NCBI GenBank assembly: GCA_051881615.1
Contig: JBJEQF010000011.1
Coordinates: 3,913 to 67,912, forward strand
Length of the DNA: 64,000 bases
Direction of reading: 5' to 3'
From: CAMFTQ01 sp051881615
GTDB lineage: Bacteria > Bacillota > Clostridia > Oscillospirales > Acutalibacteraceae
This document shows, in pieces, positions 52,351-61,612 of the stretch. A program made the position numbers and the translations under genes. Each line of letters opens with the position of its first letter. Position 1 is the stretch's first letter. The notes below the pieces were generated by a model. The model saw only the letters and a program-made list of their open reading frames with translations. It ran no database searches and was not told the DNA's origin.

Positions 52351-53238
52351 ATGACAGACAAAATCAACGCAATTCTGACAAAATCAATCGGCGGCTTCTA
52401 CTATGCAGAAGCCGCCGATAAGGTATATGAGTGCAAAGCAAGGGGAATTTTCCGCAAAAGGGGCAATTCGCCCATTGTAGGCGATACCGTAGAAATAGCA
52501 ATTCAAAAGGACGGCTATGCGTCAATAGAAAAAATCCTTGATCGCAAAAACAGCATTATAAGACCTCCGCTTGCAAATCTTGATATGCTGTTTATCGTAT
52601 GCTCCACGGTAAATCCGTCACCCAACACTCTTGTAGTTGACAAAATGACTGCCGCTGCCGTAAATAAGGGCATAGAGCCTGTTATCATCATCTCAAAGAC
52701 CGATATTGAAAATGACGGCAAATTCAGTGAAATTTACAAAAGAGCAGGAATAAAAACTATTGAATATTCAAGCGTTACCAAAGAGGGCGCAGACGAGATT
52801 TTTTCACTGCTGACAGGAAAAATCACTGCGTTTATCGGCAACAGCGGAGTAGGCAAGTCAACGCTTTTAAACACAATTCTCCCTCATTTAAGCCTTGAAA
52901 CAGGCGAAATAAGCGAAAAGCTCGGCAGAGGCAGACATACGACAAGGACAGTTGAGCTTTACAGGGTAAACGGCGGATATGTAGCAGATACCCCCGGCTT
53001 TTCAACGGTTGACCTTGAAAGGTACGAGATGATTGAAAAAGAACAGCTCCAGTACTGCTTTCCCGAATTTGAAAAGTACTTAGGCACGTGCAGATTTAAT
53101 TCCTGCGCACATCTTTGCGAAAAGGGCTGTTCGGTTATTGAGGCTGTAGAAAACGGCGAAATCCCCTTATCACGTCATCAAAGCTATGTTTCAATGTATA
53201 ACGAGGTAAAGGATATAAAGCCGTGGCAAATGAAATAA
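52351..53238 (+). CDS. rsgA: Ribosome small-subunit-dependent GTPase A
   Basis: The 295-residue circularly permuted GTPase has SKTDIE (G4), then GNSGVGKST (G1) and DTPGFST (G3), in the order typical of RsgA. The zinc site CRFNSCAHLCEKGCSV lies near the end. It acts in late 30S assembly. A 73-nt gap after prkC holds no gene. Confidence 0.97.
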   Translation: MTDKINAILTKSIGGFYYAEAADKVYECKARGIFRKRGNSPIVGDTVEIAIQKDGYASIEKILDRKNSIIRPPLANLDMLFIVCSTVNPSPNTLVVDKMTAAAVNKGIEPVIIISKTDIENDGKFSEIYKRAGIKTIEYSSVTKEGADEIFSLLTGKITAFIGNSGVGKSTLLNTILPHLSLETGEISEKLGRGRHTTRTVELYRVNGGYVADTPGFSTVDLERYEMIEKEQLQYCFPEFEKYLGTCRFNSCAHLCEKGCSVIEAVENGEIPLSRHQSYVSMYNEVKDIKPWQMK

Positions 53239-53257
53239 CCCCTGAAAGGTGAATAAA

Positions 53258-53893
53258 ATGAGATGTGTAATAATTTGCGCCGCCCCGAATGCAAATTTAG
53301 GTTTTATAAAATCACAGATAAAAAGCGATGATTTCATAATCTGTGCCGACGGCGGACTTGAATATGCAAGAAAGCTTGGCATTAAACCGGATTTAGTTGT
53401 AGGTGACTTTGATTCCTACAAGGGCGAAATTGCTGAAATAACAGAAAAGAAAATTACCCTTGACACGCACAAGGACGAAACCGATACGCTCTGCTGTATC
53501 AATGAAGGGATAAAAAACGGGTGCGATACCTTTTTACTGCTGTCTGCGCTCGGCGGACGCTTTGACCACAGCTTTGCAAATCTCTCACTTTTGCAATATA
53601 TTACAGACAAAAACTGCAGGGGATATATCAAAACAGAAAACGAAACGGTGACAATGCTAAAAAAAGGTGTATATACCTTTGAAAATTTAAAGGGCAAAAC
53701 ATTTTCACTTTTCCCTTTTGCCTGCGATAAAGCAGTTGTATCTTATAAAAATACAGAGTATCCGCTATTAAACGGAGATGTTCAAAGCTCAACAGCAGTA
53801 GGAATTTCAAACGTTTTCACCGACAGCAAAAGCGAAATTACAATTCACAGCGGATATGCTCTGCTGTTTATAAACGAAAAGGAACAGCTATGA
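53258..53893 (+). CDS. thiN: Thiamine diphosphokinase
   Basis: The 211-residue enzyme makes thiamine diphosphate from thiamine. It has CADGGLEYA, PDLVVGDFDS, DETDTLCCINEG and ALGGRFDHSFAN, all expected. ATG 53258 has AAAGGTG upstream. In Bacillus an rpe gene lies between rsgA and thiN; it is absent here. It overlaps the next gene by 4 nt. Confidence 0.95.
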   Translation: MRCVIICAAPNANLGFIKSQIKSDDFIICADGGLEYARKLGIKPDLVVGDFDSYKGEIAEITEKKITLDTHKDETDTLCCINEGIKNGCDTFLLLSALGGRFDHSFANLSLLQYITDKNCRGYIKTENETVTMLKKGVYTFENLKGKTFSLFPFACDKAVVSYKNTEYPLLNGDVQSSTAVGISNVFTDSKSEITIHSGYALLFINEKEQL

Positions 53894-54594
53894 TTTATTC
53901 TATTTGCGGACTTTATGTTAAGCTGACGCCCGAATACGATTTTTTGAAAAGCAGGGCAGAAAAGTACCTTGTAAAAAACGATGATAGCATCACACCGCAC
54001 ATTGATCTTGACAGCTTCAAAAGCAAGCTTGTAGAAGTGAAAAATGATGAAAATGCAACACCCCAAATGCTTGAATATGCGCAAAAGGGTGCAGAGCTTT
54101 TTGAACAAATGCTGAGCTTTGACGGCTTTGTTCTGCACAGCTGTGCAATAGAATACAAGGGCAAAGCGTACCTGTTTACAGGCAACAGCGGCGCAGGGAA
54201 GTCAACCCACGCAAGAATGTGGCGTGAATGCTTCGGCAGTGATGTAAGGTACATAAACGAAGACAAGCCGATAATAAGAAAAATCAACGGCAGTTTTTTT
54301 GCCTGTGGAAATCCGTTTTCGGGTAAATACGATAACAACAGCAATATAATACTTCCCATAGGCGGAGTGTGCAAAATAGAAAAATCAAACGAAAACACAA
54401 TTACTAAGTTGGACAAAAAAACATCATTTGCTGTTCTGATGAGCCAGACGCTTACTCACCTTGACGGTGAAAATATGATAAAGCTTTTGGAGCTTATGGA
54501 TTCCTTTTTAAGCGAAACAAAGGTTTACGAATTAAAATGCACTGTTTCGCACGAGTCGGCAAAAATCGCATATAACGAAATGGCAAAAAAATAA
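53890..54594 (+). CDS. HPr-kinase-like P-loop protein of unknown substrate
   Basis: The 234-residue protein has a P-loop GNSGAGKS at 98-105 within FTGNSGAGKSTHARMW, then YINEDKPIIR and GNPFSGKYDNN. This is the pattern of short HPr-kinase/PEPCK-related proteins, lacking the HPrK N-terminal domain. Such proteins occur beside peptide-modification genes in some bacteria, but none is seen here. It overlaps thiN by 4 nt, so it is likely the last gene of the transcript. Substrate is unknown. Confidence 0.8.
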   Translation: MIYSICGLYVKLTPEYDFLKSRAEKYLVKNDDSITPHIDLDSFKSKLVEVKNDENATPQMLEYAQKGAELFEQMLSFDGFVLHSCAIEYKGKAYLFTGNSGAGKSTHARMWRECFGSDVRYINEDKPIIRKINGSFFACGNPFSGKYDNNSNIILPIGGVCKIEKSNENTITKLDKKTSFAVLMSQTLTHLDGENMIKLLELMDSFLSETKVYELKCTVSHESAKIAYNEMAKK

Positions 54595-54619
54595 AAGCCT
54601 GCGAAAGCAGACCTTTAGG

Positions 54620-54695
54620 TGGTGGAGATAATCAGATTCGAACTGACGACTTCCTGTCTGCCAGACAGGTACTCTTCCGGCTGAGTTATATCCCC
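54620..54695 (-). tRNA. tRNA-Ala (anticodon GGC)
   Basis: On the minus strand the acceptor stem is GGGGATA/TATCTCC with the G3-U70 wobble that identifies alanine tRNAs. The anticodon stem CCTGT/ACAGG encloses CTGGCAG, giving GGC. The discriminator is A and CCA is encoded. Confidence 0.94.
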
Positions 54696-54839
54696 GAGTA
54701 TTATCCTTTTTGTTATGATAACATAAATAAATCAATTTTTCAACAATTTTTAAAAAAATATTTGATTGAAAAGCCGTTATTGCTGTTATTATGCTTTTAA
54801 ACAATAACAAAAATGTAACTACAATGACACCCTTATGCC

Positions 54840-54868
54840 TTGTATTGTGTATGGGTGTATGATATAAT
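54840..54868 (+). promoter_or_regulatory. Promoter of the pseudokinase gene
   Basis: TTGTAT, a 17-nt spacer and a consensus TATAAT lie 86 nt before ATG 54954, leaving an AT-rich leader of about 80 nt. Confidence 0.55.
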
Positions 54869-54953
54869 TGCAAATAAGAACGATAAATTTTAATACGGAT
54901 ACTTTTTATTTGAATATTACTACGATATTTTATTATAATCAGGAGATGCTGCT

Positions 54954-56585
54954 ATGTCTTTATGTATGGGCTGTATGCATGAAAAACAAGATAACACAAT
55001 TTGTCCGCACTGCGGATTTGATAATTCACAAACGCAGGGAGCACCGTATTTGCCTGCCAATACATTGCTTAAGGATAGATTTTTAATCGGCAGACGACTT
55101 GAAACAAACGGTGAGAGCACACGCTACATAGGCTTTGACAACGCAGCAAAAAAGATTGTTTCAATCAGGGAATACCTGCCTATCGGTCATATTGCGCGCG
55201 ACGAGAACAAAGCTGTTGTAAAGGTGTTGGAGGGTCACGACGAAATTTTTTCAAATGTTAAGAGCAATTTTATTTCTTACTATAAAACTGTAGAGCGTCT
55301 TAAGGAATTTTCTGCAATGATGACTGTTTATGCTGTTTTTGAAGCCAATAACACAGCATATGCAGTTGAGGAATATGCAGAGATGATCCCTTTTGAAGAG
55401 TACACAGAGAGAAGCGGCGGCAGCCTTGACTGGGACGTGGCACGTCCTCTGTTTATGCCGGTAATTTCTGCATTGGAAGCACTGCATAAGAATAATATAG
55501 GTCATTATGCCGTTTCTCCGTCAAATATGTTTATTACATCAACTGGCAAGATTAAGCTTTCGGGCTTTTCTACAGAATATGAGAGAAAGCGTGGAACAGT
55601 GCTGCGATCCCAGCTTTTCAGCGGCTGTGCGGCTCCCGAGCAGTACGAGAAAAACTTTCCGCTTGACAGCATAACAGAAATTTACGGCTTTACGGCAACG
55701 CTGTTTTATGCGCTTACGGGTAATATCCCCGAAAATGCGCAGGAACGCTTAAAGGACAGTCGGCTTCTTATGAGCAAAAACACAGTTAAGCGTTTGCCGC
55801 CCCACGTTGTAACTGCACTTGCAAACGGACTTAATGTTGACCGCAGTAAAAGAATTAAGGACTTTGACGACCTGCGTTCCCAGCTTTCGGCAGCAGCAAC
55901 TGTTCAGGCAATTCAGGAGGAAATCTCAAGAACATCAAGTATGACTCCCGTTAAAGAGGACGAAAAAAATAAGCAGTCGGGTATGTCGTCAACAAGCATA
56001 GTTCTTGTGTCGCTTATAGTTTCGCTTATCCTCTTTTCAATAGCAGGATATTTCTGGTATCTGCAAAATCCGCTCGAGGGTATTTTTAATAACAACGGTA
56101 ACGAACAGGAAACAACAGCACCTCCACAGCAGCAGGAATGGACAGGACCTGTTGTGCAGGATTACGTAGGCAAAACCTACAGCGAGGTTTCAGCGTCTGC
56201 CGAATCAGACGACAAGGTTACTGTTGTACGTGCCATAAAGGACGAGTACAGCGACACAGTTCCTCAAGGCTCTGTCATTTCACAATATCCGCCTGCAAAT
56301 ACACCGATTGAGTCCGAGGGAGAATCAACTGTATTTGTAACTGTCAGCAAAGGTCCTCTTATGAGAGCGTTGCCGAATATCGAAAATCTGACTGTATCAG
56401 AGGCGGCAAAGCTGTTGTCAGACGCAGGCTTTCTTTCAACAGCAGAAACAGAGTACAGCGATAAGTACGGCGAAAGCAGAGTAATCGCCTACAAGAGCAA
56501 TCAACCAGGCGATAAGCTCGAAGAAGGCACAACCGTTGTAATCCGTGTCAGCAAGGGCGTTGAGAATACTCAGCCGACGCAGTAA
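54954..56585 (+). CDS. Zinc-ribbon pseudokinase with two PASTA domains
   Basis: The 543-residue protein starts with a four-Cys zinc ribbon (C4, C7, C17, C20), followed by a kinase-like domain (about 40-315) in which the active residues are lost: the VAIK Lys is Arg72 (VSIREY), the HRD Asp is missing (HYAVSPSN at 184-191) and DFG is SGF (203-205). APEQ of the activation-segment end is kept. One membrane helix (348-370) and two PASTA-like repeats (about 393-540) follow. It is built like PrkC, with loss of catalysis, which suggests a scaffold or regulator in wall sensing (inference). It has its own promoter. Confidence 0.9.
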   Translation: MSLCMGCMHEKQDNTICPHCGFDNSQTQGAPYLPANTLLKDRFLIGRRLETNGESTRYIGFDNAAKKIVSIREYLPIGHIARDENKAVVKVLEGHDEIFSNVKSNFISYYKTVERLKEFSAMMTVYAVFEANNTAYAVEEYAEMIPFEEYTERSGGSLDWDVARPLFMPVISALEALHKNNIGHYAVSPSNMFITSTGKIKLSGFSTEYERKRGTVLRSQLFSGCAAPEQYEKNFPLDSITEIYGFTATLFYALTGNIPENAQERLKDSRLLMSKNTVKRLPPHVVTALANGLNVDRSKRIKDFDDLRSQLSAAATVQAIQEEISRTSSMTPVKEDEKNKQSGMSSTSIVLVSLIVSLILFSIAGYFWYLQNPLEGIFNNNGNEQETTAPPQQQEWTGPVVQDYVGKTYSEVSASAESDDKVTVVRAIKDEYSDTVPQGSVISQYPPANTPIESEGESTVFVTVSKGPLMRALPNIENLTVSEAAKLLSDAGFLSTAETEYSDKYGESRVIAYKSNQPGDKLEEGTTVVIRVSKGVENTQPTQ

Positions 56586-56631
56586 TAAATCAATCGGCAC
56601 TGTTTTTCTGCTTGTTACATCAAAACAAAAC

Positions 56632-56680
56632 CACCCGAAGAAGGAATATCGTCAATTTCCTTTTTCGGGTGTCAAATTTT
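56632..56680. terminator. Bidirectional terminator after the pseudokinase gene
   Basis: CACCCGAAGAAGGAA and TTCCTTTTTCGGGTG form a 15-bp stem with one wobble pair, followed by ATTTT. The XRE gene converges from the right. Confidence 0.8.
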
Positions 56681-56737
56681 ATATTTTATAAAGTTAGGTA
56701 CTTGTAAAATAACCTGTGCTGTTATATAAAGCTTATC

Positions 56738-57436
56738 TCATTTACTGCCTGTTTTCAGCTTTATTCTTTTTTCAGCCGCACTAATCAGGTTGAACAGCGA
56801 GCTTGCATTTTCGGGATAGTGCTGTGCTATTTCATCACCGCTGAGGCTTACAGCGGCAGCCGAGCATTTTTTGCTTTTTGTTTCTGCTGCTGCGTGAGTT
56901 GAAGTAAGCGTCATAAATGCGTCACAGTATCCGCTGTAAAGCTCTTTGTCTATCAAAAACATATCCTGAGGATTTTCTTTGTTTGCAGAAAAAATTATGC
57001 GAAAGCATTTGTATATTCCTGCAAATAAAAAGTCAGAAATATGCTTAATAAGCGATTTACTGTTGATTATTTGAAGAAGATTAAATATAATGTTAAGTGA
57101 GCTGATTACGATTTTCTTGTTTACGGCAGCTACAATAGAACCGCTGTGTGATTTGCTTTCTTCATTTTCTGATTCCAAGGGGCTGTCAGCAGGTATATGC
57201 TCGTCAATTTCAATTACAGCACCCTGCCTGTCGTAGGTTCTGCCAAGCAGATAATCGCAGGACACATCGTAGTAATCTGCAATGCTAATCAAAAAATCAA
57301 GACCGCATTCACGCACGCCCTTTTCGTAGTGAGAAAGTAGAGCCTGAGAAATTCCCAAATCCTGTGCCGCCTGCTTCTGGCTTAAGTGACGTTCTTTTCT
57401 GAGATATGTGATAATTCTTGCAAAATCGTTGCTCAT
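56738..57436 (-). CDS. XRE-family transcriptional regulator
   Basis: The 232-residue protein has an N-terminal helix-turn-helix (about 6-62: LSQKQAAQDLGISQALLSHYEKG), then YYDVSCDYLLGRTYDR, typical of Clostridial XRE regulators. The C-terminal 150 residues are helical and unrecognised. ATG 57436 follows GAGGTG; a TTG upstream precedes that site. It is divergent from the histidine-phosphatase gene, so it may regulate it. Confidence 0.9.
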   Translation of the reverse strand: MSNDFARIITYLRKERHLSQKQAAQDLGISQALLSHYEKGVRECGLDFLISIADYYDVSCDYLLGRTYDRQGAVIEIDEHIPADSPLESENEESKSHSGSIVAAVNKKIVISSLNIIFNLLQIINSKSLIKHISDFLFAGIYKCFRIIFSANKENPQDMFLIDKELYSGYCDAFMTLTSTHAAAETKSKKCSAAAVSLSGDEIAQHYPENASSLFNLISAAEKRIKLKTGSK

Positions 57437-57515
57437 AGTGCACCTCAAATTTATAAATTATACATACAGTATATATTTTTTAAAACTATTTGTAAAGTGA
57501 ATAGGAGTAATTTTT

Positions 57516-58250
57516 ATGAAATCTTATAACATTCACCTTATCCGCCACGGCGAAACGCTTGAAGCGAAAAAAGGTGCATATATAGGCACTACAGACGTAC
57601 CGTTAAGTCAGGAGGGCATAGAAAATCTTAAAAAGCTTGACGATATATGCAAATACCCTTATGCACAGGCGCTTTTTACAAGTCCGTTAAAGCGTTGCAA
57701 GCAAACCTGTGAAATACTTTATCCGAACTTAAAGCCGATAGTAATTGACCAGCTCAGCGAGTGCTGTTTCGGCGAGTGGGAAAACAAAACGGCAGAACAG
57801 CTAAAGGGTGACGCTGATTTTGACAAGTGGCTTGCAGGCGATACATCGGTAAAGCCGCCGAGGGGAGAGAGCAGTGCCGACTTTACAAGGCGAATTTGCC
57901 TTATTTTTGAGAGCATAGTGACAGGACTGATTAAAACGGGGACGACCGACTGCGCAATAGTAACTCACGGCGGAGTAATTATGACGCTTTTATCTGTTTA
58001 CGGACTGCCGCAGGCAAAGCCGTTTGATTGGGTAATGGAAAACGGCTGCGGCTATTCAATCAGAATCAACCCGATGCTCTGGCAGCGTGACAAGGTGTCT
58101 GAGGTCTACAGACAGATACCGATTATTCCCGACGACTTGAAAAACGAGTCCGAATATGACGATTACGACATTGAACGTGATGTTTATGAGGATTACGATC
58201 CCGAAAAGGACGGCTGGCAAAGCCTTAAAACAGATAACGAAAATACATAA
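57516..58250 (+). CDS. Histidine phosphatase family protein with acidic tail
   Basis: The 244-residue product has the RHGET motif (10-14), TSPLKRCKQTCEIL, CFGEWENKTAEQL and VTHGGVI, the pattern of the phosphoglycerate-mutase-like histidine phosphatases close to CobC (alpha-ribazole phosphatase). The last ~50 residues are strongly acidic (DDYDIERDVYEDYDPEKDGW). Substrate is not determined. A cobamide-tail role would fit the B12 interest of this genome, but it is not linked to that operon. Confidence 0.85.
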   Translation: MKSYNIHLIRHGETLEAKKGAYIGTTDVPLSQEGIENLKKLDDICKYPYAQALFTSPLKRCKQTCEILYPNLKPIVIDQLSECCFGEWENKTAEQLKGDADFDKWLAGDTSVKPPRGESSADFTRRICLIFESIVTGLIKTGTTDCAIVTHGGVIMTLLSVYGLPQAKPFDWVMENGCGYSIRINPMLWQRDKVSEVYRQIPIIPDDLKNESEYDDYDIERDVYEDYDPEKDGWQSLKTDNENT

Positions 58251-58345
58251 AAGTTTTACAAATTGTATCATACTTTACAATTTATTCCGCTTATTTGTGC
58301 GATAATAAAAAGCAAGTATAGAACTTTTTAAAAGGAGAAATTAAA

Positions 58346-59419
58346 ATGGCAGATTACAAAATTGCAGTATTAAAGGGCGACGGCATAGGCCCTGAAATTG
58401 TAAACGAAGCAATTAAGGTTCTTGATAAGGTTAGCGAAAAATTCGGCTTTACGGTTGAATATGAGCAGGCGCTTCTCGGCGGCTGTGCAATAGACGCAAC
58501 AGGCGTTCCGCTTCCGCAGGAAACAATAGATAAGTGCAAAAACGCAGACAGCGTACTGCTCGGTGCAGTAGGCGGTCCGAAGTGGGATAAAATGGCAGGC
58601 AATAACCGCCCCGAGGCAGGACTTTTAGGCATTCGCAGTGCTCTCGGACTTTTTGCAAATCTCCGTCCTGCTGTTATCTTTGAACCGCTTAAGGGCGCAT
58701 CTCCGCTGAAGGATGAAATTATCGGCGACAGTTCGCTTGACATTATGGTTGTCCGTGAGCTTACAGGCGGTATCTATTTCGGCGAGCGCGGAAGAAAAGA
58801 GGTTGACGGCAACCCTGCCGCTTACGATACAGAAACGTATTCAGTGCCTGAAATTGAGCGAATTGCAAGAGTAGCCTTTGACCTTGCTATGAAAAGAAAC
58901 AAAAAACTGACAAGCGTTGACAAGGCAAACGTGCTTGAAAGCTCAAGACTGTGGAGAGAAACTGTAATCAGAATATCTGAGGATTTCCCCGAGGTTGAGC
59001 TTAACCATATGTATGTAGATAACTGTGCAATGCAGCTTGTAAGAAATCCGGGTCAGTTTGACGTTGTTTTAACATCAAACATCTTCGGCGACATTCTGTC
59101 AGACGAGGCTTCAATGATAAGCGGTTCTATCGGTATGCTTGCATCAGCCAGCCTTAACGATACACAAAACGGCTTGTACGAGCCTATCCACGGCAGTGCG
59201 CCCGATATAGCAGGACAGGGTATTGCAAATCCGCTTGCAACAATTCTGTCAGTTGCTATGATGCTTCGCTACTCACTTAATCAGCCAAATGCGGCTGACG
59301 CAATCGAAAATGCGGTAAACAGCGTTCTTACCTCTTACCGTACACCGGATATCTACACTGAGGGAACAACAAAGGTTTCCTGCTCAGAGATGGGCGACCT
59401 TGTGTGCAAAGCACTTTAA
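58346..59419 (+). CDS. leuB: 3-isopropylmalate dehydrogenase
   Basis: The 357-residue enzyme of leucine synthesis has LKGDGIGPEIV, the substrate loop ALGLFANLRPA, RELTGGIYFG and the NAD site EPIHGSAPDIAGQGIANPLA. GGAG precedes the ATG. No other leu genes lie nearby. The following gene overlaps only by a spurious extension; its true start is 32 nt downstream. Confidence 0.96.
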   Translation: MADYKIAVLKGDGIGPEIVNEAIKVLDKVSEKFGFTVEYEQALLGGCAIDATGVPLPQETIDKCKNADSVLLGAVGGPKWDKMAGNNRPEAGLLGIRSALGLFANLRPAVIFEPLKGASPLKDEIIGDSSLDIMVVRELTGGIYFGERGRKEVDGNPAAYDTETYSVPEIERIARVAFDLAMKRNKKLTSVDKANVLESSRLWRETVIRISEDFPEVELNHMYVDNCAMQLVRNPGQFDVVLTSNIFGDILSDEASMISGSIGMLASASLNDTQNGLYEPIHGSAPDIAGQGIANPLATILSVAMMLRYSLNQPNAADAIENAVNSVLTSYRTPDIYTEGTTKVSCSEMGDLVCKAL

Positions 59420-59451
59420 TAAATTTTCAAAAACGACAGGGAGGTGTTACG

Positions 59452-60165
59452 GTGGAATTTTACGATATGCACACTCACATCTTGCCCGGAATAGACGACG
59501 GTTCAGAAACTGTTCAGAACAGTGTGCTGATGCTTGAGTGTTTAAAAAAGCAGGGAGTAACAAATGTCTGCTTTACTCCTCATATGTATTCGCAGGAAAT
59601 AAATGCAGATGATTTTTTGCAGTTAAGACAAGGTGCGTTTGAAAAGCTGAAGCCTCATCTGCCCGACGGAATGAAGTTTTGCTTAGGTGCAGAGGTGTTT
59701 GTGACAGACTATCTGTTTGTTAACGATAATCTCAGCAGACTGTGCTACGGCGGCAAAAGGTATATGCTGACTGAATTTCCGTATAAATCATTATTTCAGG
59801 GCAGAAGCAACAGACAGCTTTGCAGGCTGATAAACGATTACTCAATAACACCTGTGATACCTCATATTGAAAGGTATCCGGCTTTGATGAAAAACCCCGA
59901 GCTTCGTGACGAATTAAGAGAAATGGGAGTAATTTTTCAGACAAATACGTGTTCCTTTGAAAAAATATCTGCACGTTTAAAGCTCGGTAAGCTTATCAAA
60001 AACGGAGAAGTTGACCTGTTCGGCACTGACGCACATTCCCTTGGTCACAACACGCCCGAAAGCTATATGAAAACAATTGAGCTTTTGAAAAACAAGGGCT
60101 TAAAGAAGGATATTGAAGAAATGCAGGACGTTGCAAAGAGAATTTTTGTTCCTGTAGAGCTTTAA
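59452..60165 (+). CDS. CpsB/CapC-type PHP phosphatase
   Basis: The 237-residue PHP protein starts MEFYDMHTHILPGIDDGSET, the exact style of CpsB/Wzb-type tyrosine phosphatases of capsule systems, with CFTPHMY, LGAEVF, TPVIPHIERYP and GTDAHS completing the metal site. GTG 59452 follows GGGAGGTG. No capsule genes are in the window, so it may act on another protein or on a stray capsule regulator. Confidence 0.85.
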   Translation: MEFYDMHTHILPGIDDGSETVQNSVLMLECLKKQGVTNVCFTPHMYSQEINADDFLQLRQGAFEKLKPHLPDGMKFCLGAEVFVTDYLFVNDNLSRLCYGGKRYMLTEFPYKSLFQGRSNRQLCRLINDYSITPVIPHIERYPALMKNPELRDELREMGVIFQTNTCSFEKISARLKLGKLIKNGEVDLFGTDAHSLGHNTPESYMKTIELLKNKGLKKDIEEMQDVAKRIFVPVEL

Positions 60166-60195
60166 TCCAATATCGCAAGATATAATGTAAAAAAT

Positions 60196-60236
60196 AAGCA
60201 CAGCGTTTTTTAAATTAACGCTGTGCTTTTGCTTTT
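60196..60236. terminator. Bidirectional terminator between the PHP gene and hisF
   Basis: AAGCACAGCGTT and AACGCTGTGCTT form a perfect 12-bp stem with a 9-nt loop, followed by T-rich sequence. Confidence 0.85.
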
Positions 60237-60990
60237 ATAATCTGACTGAAATCCCCTCATTATTAAGGTATTCTTTTAGCTTTGGAATCGGAATTTCACC
60301 AAAGTGAAACAGCGAAGCCGCTAAAACGGCGTCTGCCTTTCCGACTGTAAACGCATCTTTAAAATGCTCCAATGCGCCTGCACCGCCGCTTGCTATAACA
60401 GGAATACCTACACTTTCCGAAACAGCAGCTGTCAGCTGTAAATCGTAGCCGTTTTTCTGTCCGTCCTCGTCCATAGAGGTCAGCAGTATTTCGCCTGCAC
60501 CTCGCTTTTCACACTCAACAGCCCACTCTACAGCGTTTATGCCCATAGGCTTTCTGCCGCCGTTTATATAAACCTCCCAGCTGTCGCCCTTTCGCTTAGC
60601 GTCAATAGCGGCAACCACGCACTGACTGCCGAATTTGTAGGAAGCCTCGTTTATAATGTCGGGACGAAGCACAGCCGCAGAGTTTACAGAAACCTTGTCA
60701 GCACCAGCTCTTAACAGTGCGTTGAAGTCATCCACACTTCTGATACCGCCGCCGACTGTAAACGGAATAAAAATAGAATTTGCAACCCTTTCAACTATAT
60801 CAATAATAATATTTCGCTCATCGCTCGAAGCTGTAATATCGAGCAGCACAAGCTCATCGGCACCCTGATTGTCGTACTGCACAGCCGCCTCAACAGGGTC
60901 GCCTGCGTCTATCAGATTAACAAAACTCATTCCCTTTACAACTCTGCCGTTTTTAACATCAAGGCAGGGTATAATTCTTTTTGCATACAT
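60235..60990 (-). CDS. hisF: Imidazole glycerol phosphate synthase, cyclase subunit
   Basis: The 251-residue barrel has the family start YAKRIIPCLDVKNGRVVKG with catalytic Asp, the phosphate loops VGGGIRS and ASGGAG, and DEDGQKNGYD with the second Asp. GAGGTG precedes ATG 60990. It follows hisH by 10 nt; the two form one glutamine-amidotransferase/cyclase complex. Confidence 0.97.
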   Translation of the reverse strand: MYAKRIIPCLDVKNGRVVKGMSFVNLIDAGDPVEAAVQYDNQGADELVLLDITASSDERNIIIDIVERVANSIFIPFTVGGGIRSVDDFNALLRAGADKVSVNSAAVLRPDIINEASYKFGSQCVVAAIDAKRKGDSWEVYINGGRKPMGINAVEWAVECEKRGAGEILLTSMDEDGQKNGYDLQLTAAVSESVGIPVIASGGAGALEHFKDAFTVGKADAVLAASLFHFGEIPIPKLKEYLNNEGISVRL

Positions 60991-61000
60991 TGTTGTCACC

Positions 61001-61612
61001 TCATTTAGTCATATCGGCAAAGTTTTTAAGTATTTTAAGACCGACCTCACCGCTTTTTTCGGGATGAAACTGCACAGCCATAATATTATCCTTTTCTACT
61101 GATGCGTCAATCAAAGCTCCGTACTGCGTCTGCGAAGAAACAATATCTCTGTTTTTTGCCGTAAGATAATATGAATGAACAAAATATACGTACGGATTAT
61201 TATCAATACCTTTGAAAAGTCCGTCACGCTTTTTTATGTCAAGGCTGTTCCAACCGATGTGCGGAATTTTCAGAGTGCCGTCTGACGGTATTTTTGTAAT
61301 ACTTCCGTCAAAAATCGAAAGTCCCTTTTTGTTTGGGCTTTCCTCACTTTCGGGGAATAAAAGCTGTAAGCCTAAGCAGATGCCCAAAAAAGGCTTTCCG
61401 CTTTTTGTAAAATCAATTACGGTATTGTTTATTCCGAATTTTTCCATACTGTCAACTGTATCTCCGAAAGAGCCTACACCCGGCAGAATTGCACCGTCAG
61501 CCGAAAGAATTTTTTCACGCTCATTTGTAACAAAGGCGTCACAGCCTAAAAATTTGAGTGCCTTGTAAACGCTTTGAATATTTCCTGCACCATAGTCAAT
61601 AATAGCTATCAT
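61001..61612 (-). CDS. hisH: Imidazole glycerol phosphate synthase, glutaminase subunit
   Basis: The 203-residue class I amidotransferase has the nucleophile Cys in GICLGLQLLF, the His/Glu pair in VQFHPEKSG and the start IIDYGAGNIQSV. GGAG precedes ATG 61612. The rest of the his operon is not in the window. Confidence 0.96.
   Translation of the reverse strand: MIAIIDYGAGNIQSVYKALKFLGCDAFVTNEREKILSADGAILPGVGSFGDTVDSMEKFGINNTVIDFTKSGKPFLGICLGLQLLFPESEESPNKKGLSIFDGSITKIPSDGTLKIPHIGWNSLDIKKRDGLFKGIDNNPYVYFVHSYYLTAKNRDIVSSQTQYGALIDASVEKDNIMAVQFHPEKSGEVGLKILKNFADMTK

Noticed and set aside
53913..54416. 167-residue minus-strand frame opposite the HPrK-like gene
   Set aside because: The plus-strand gene has a P-loop and overlaps thiN in operon style; the opposite frame has Ser/Leu-rich composition and no family pattern.
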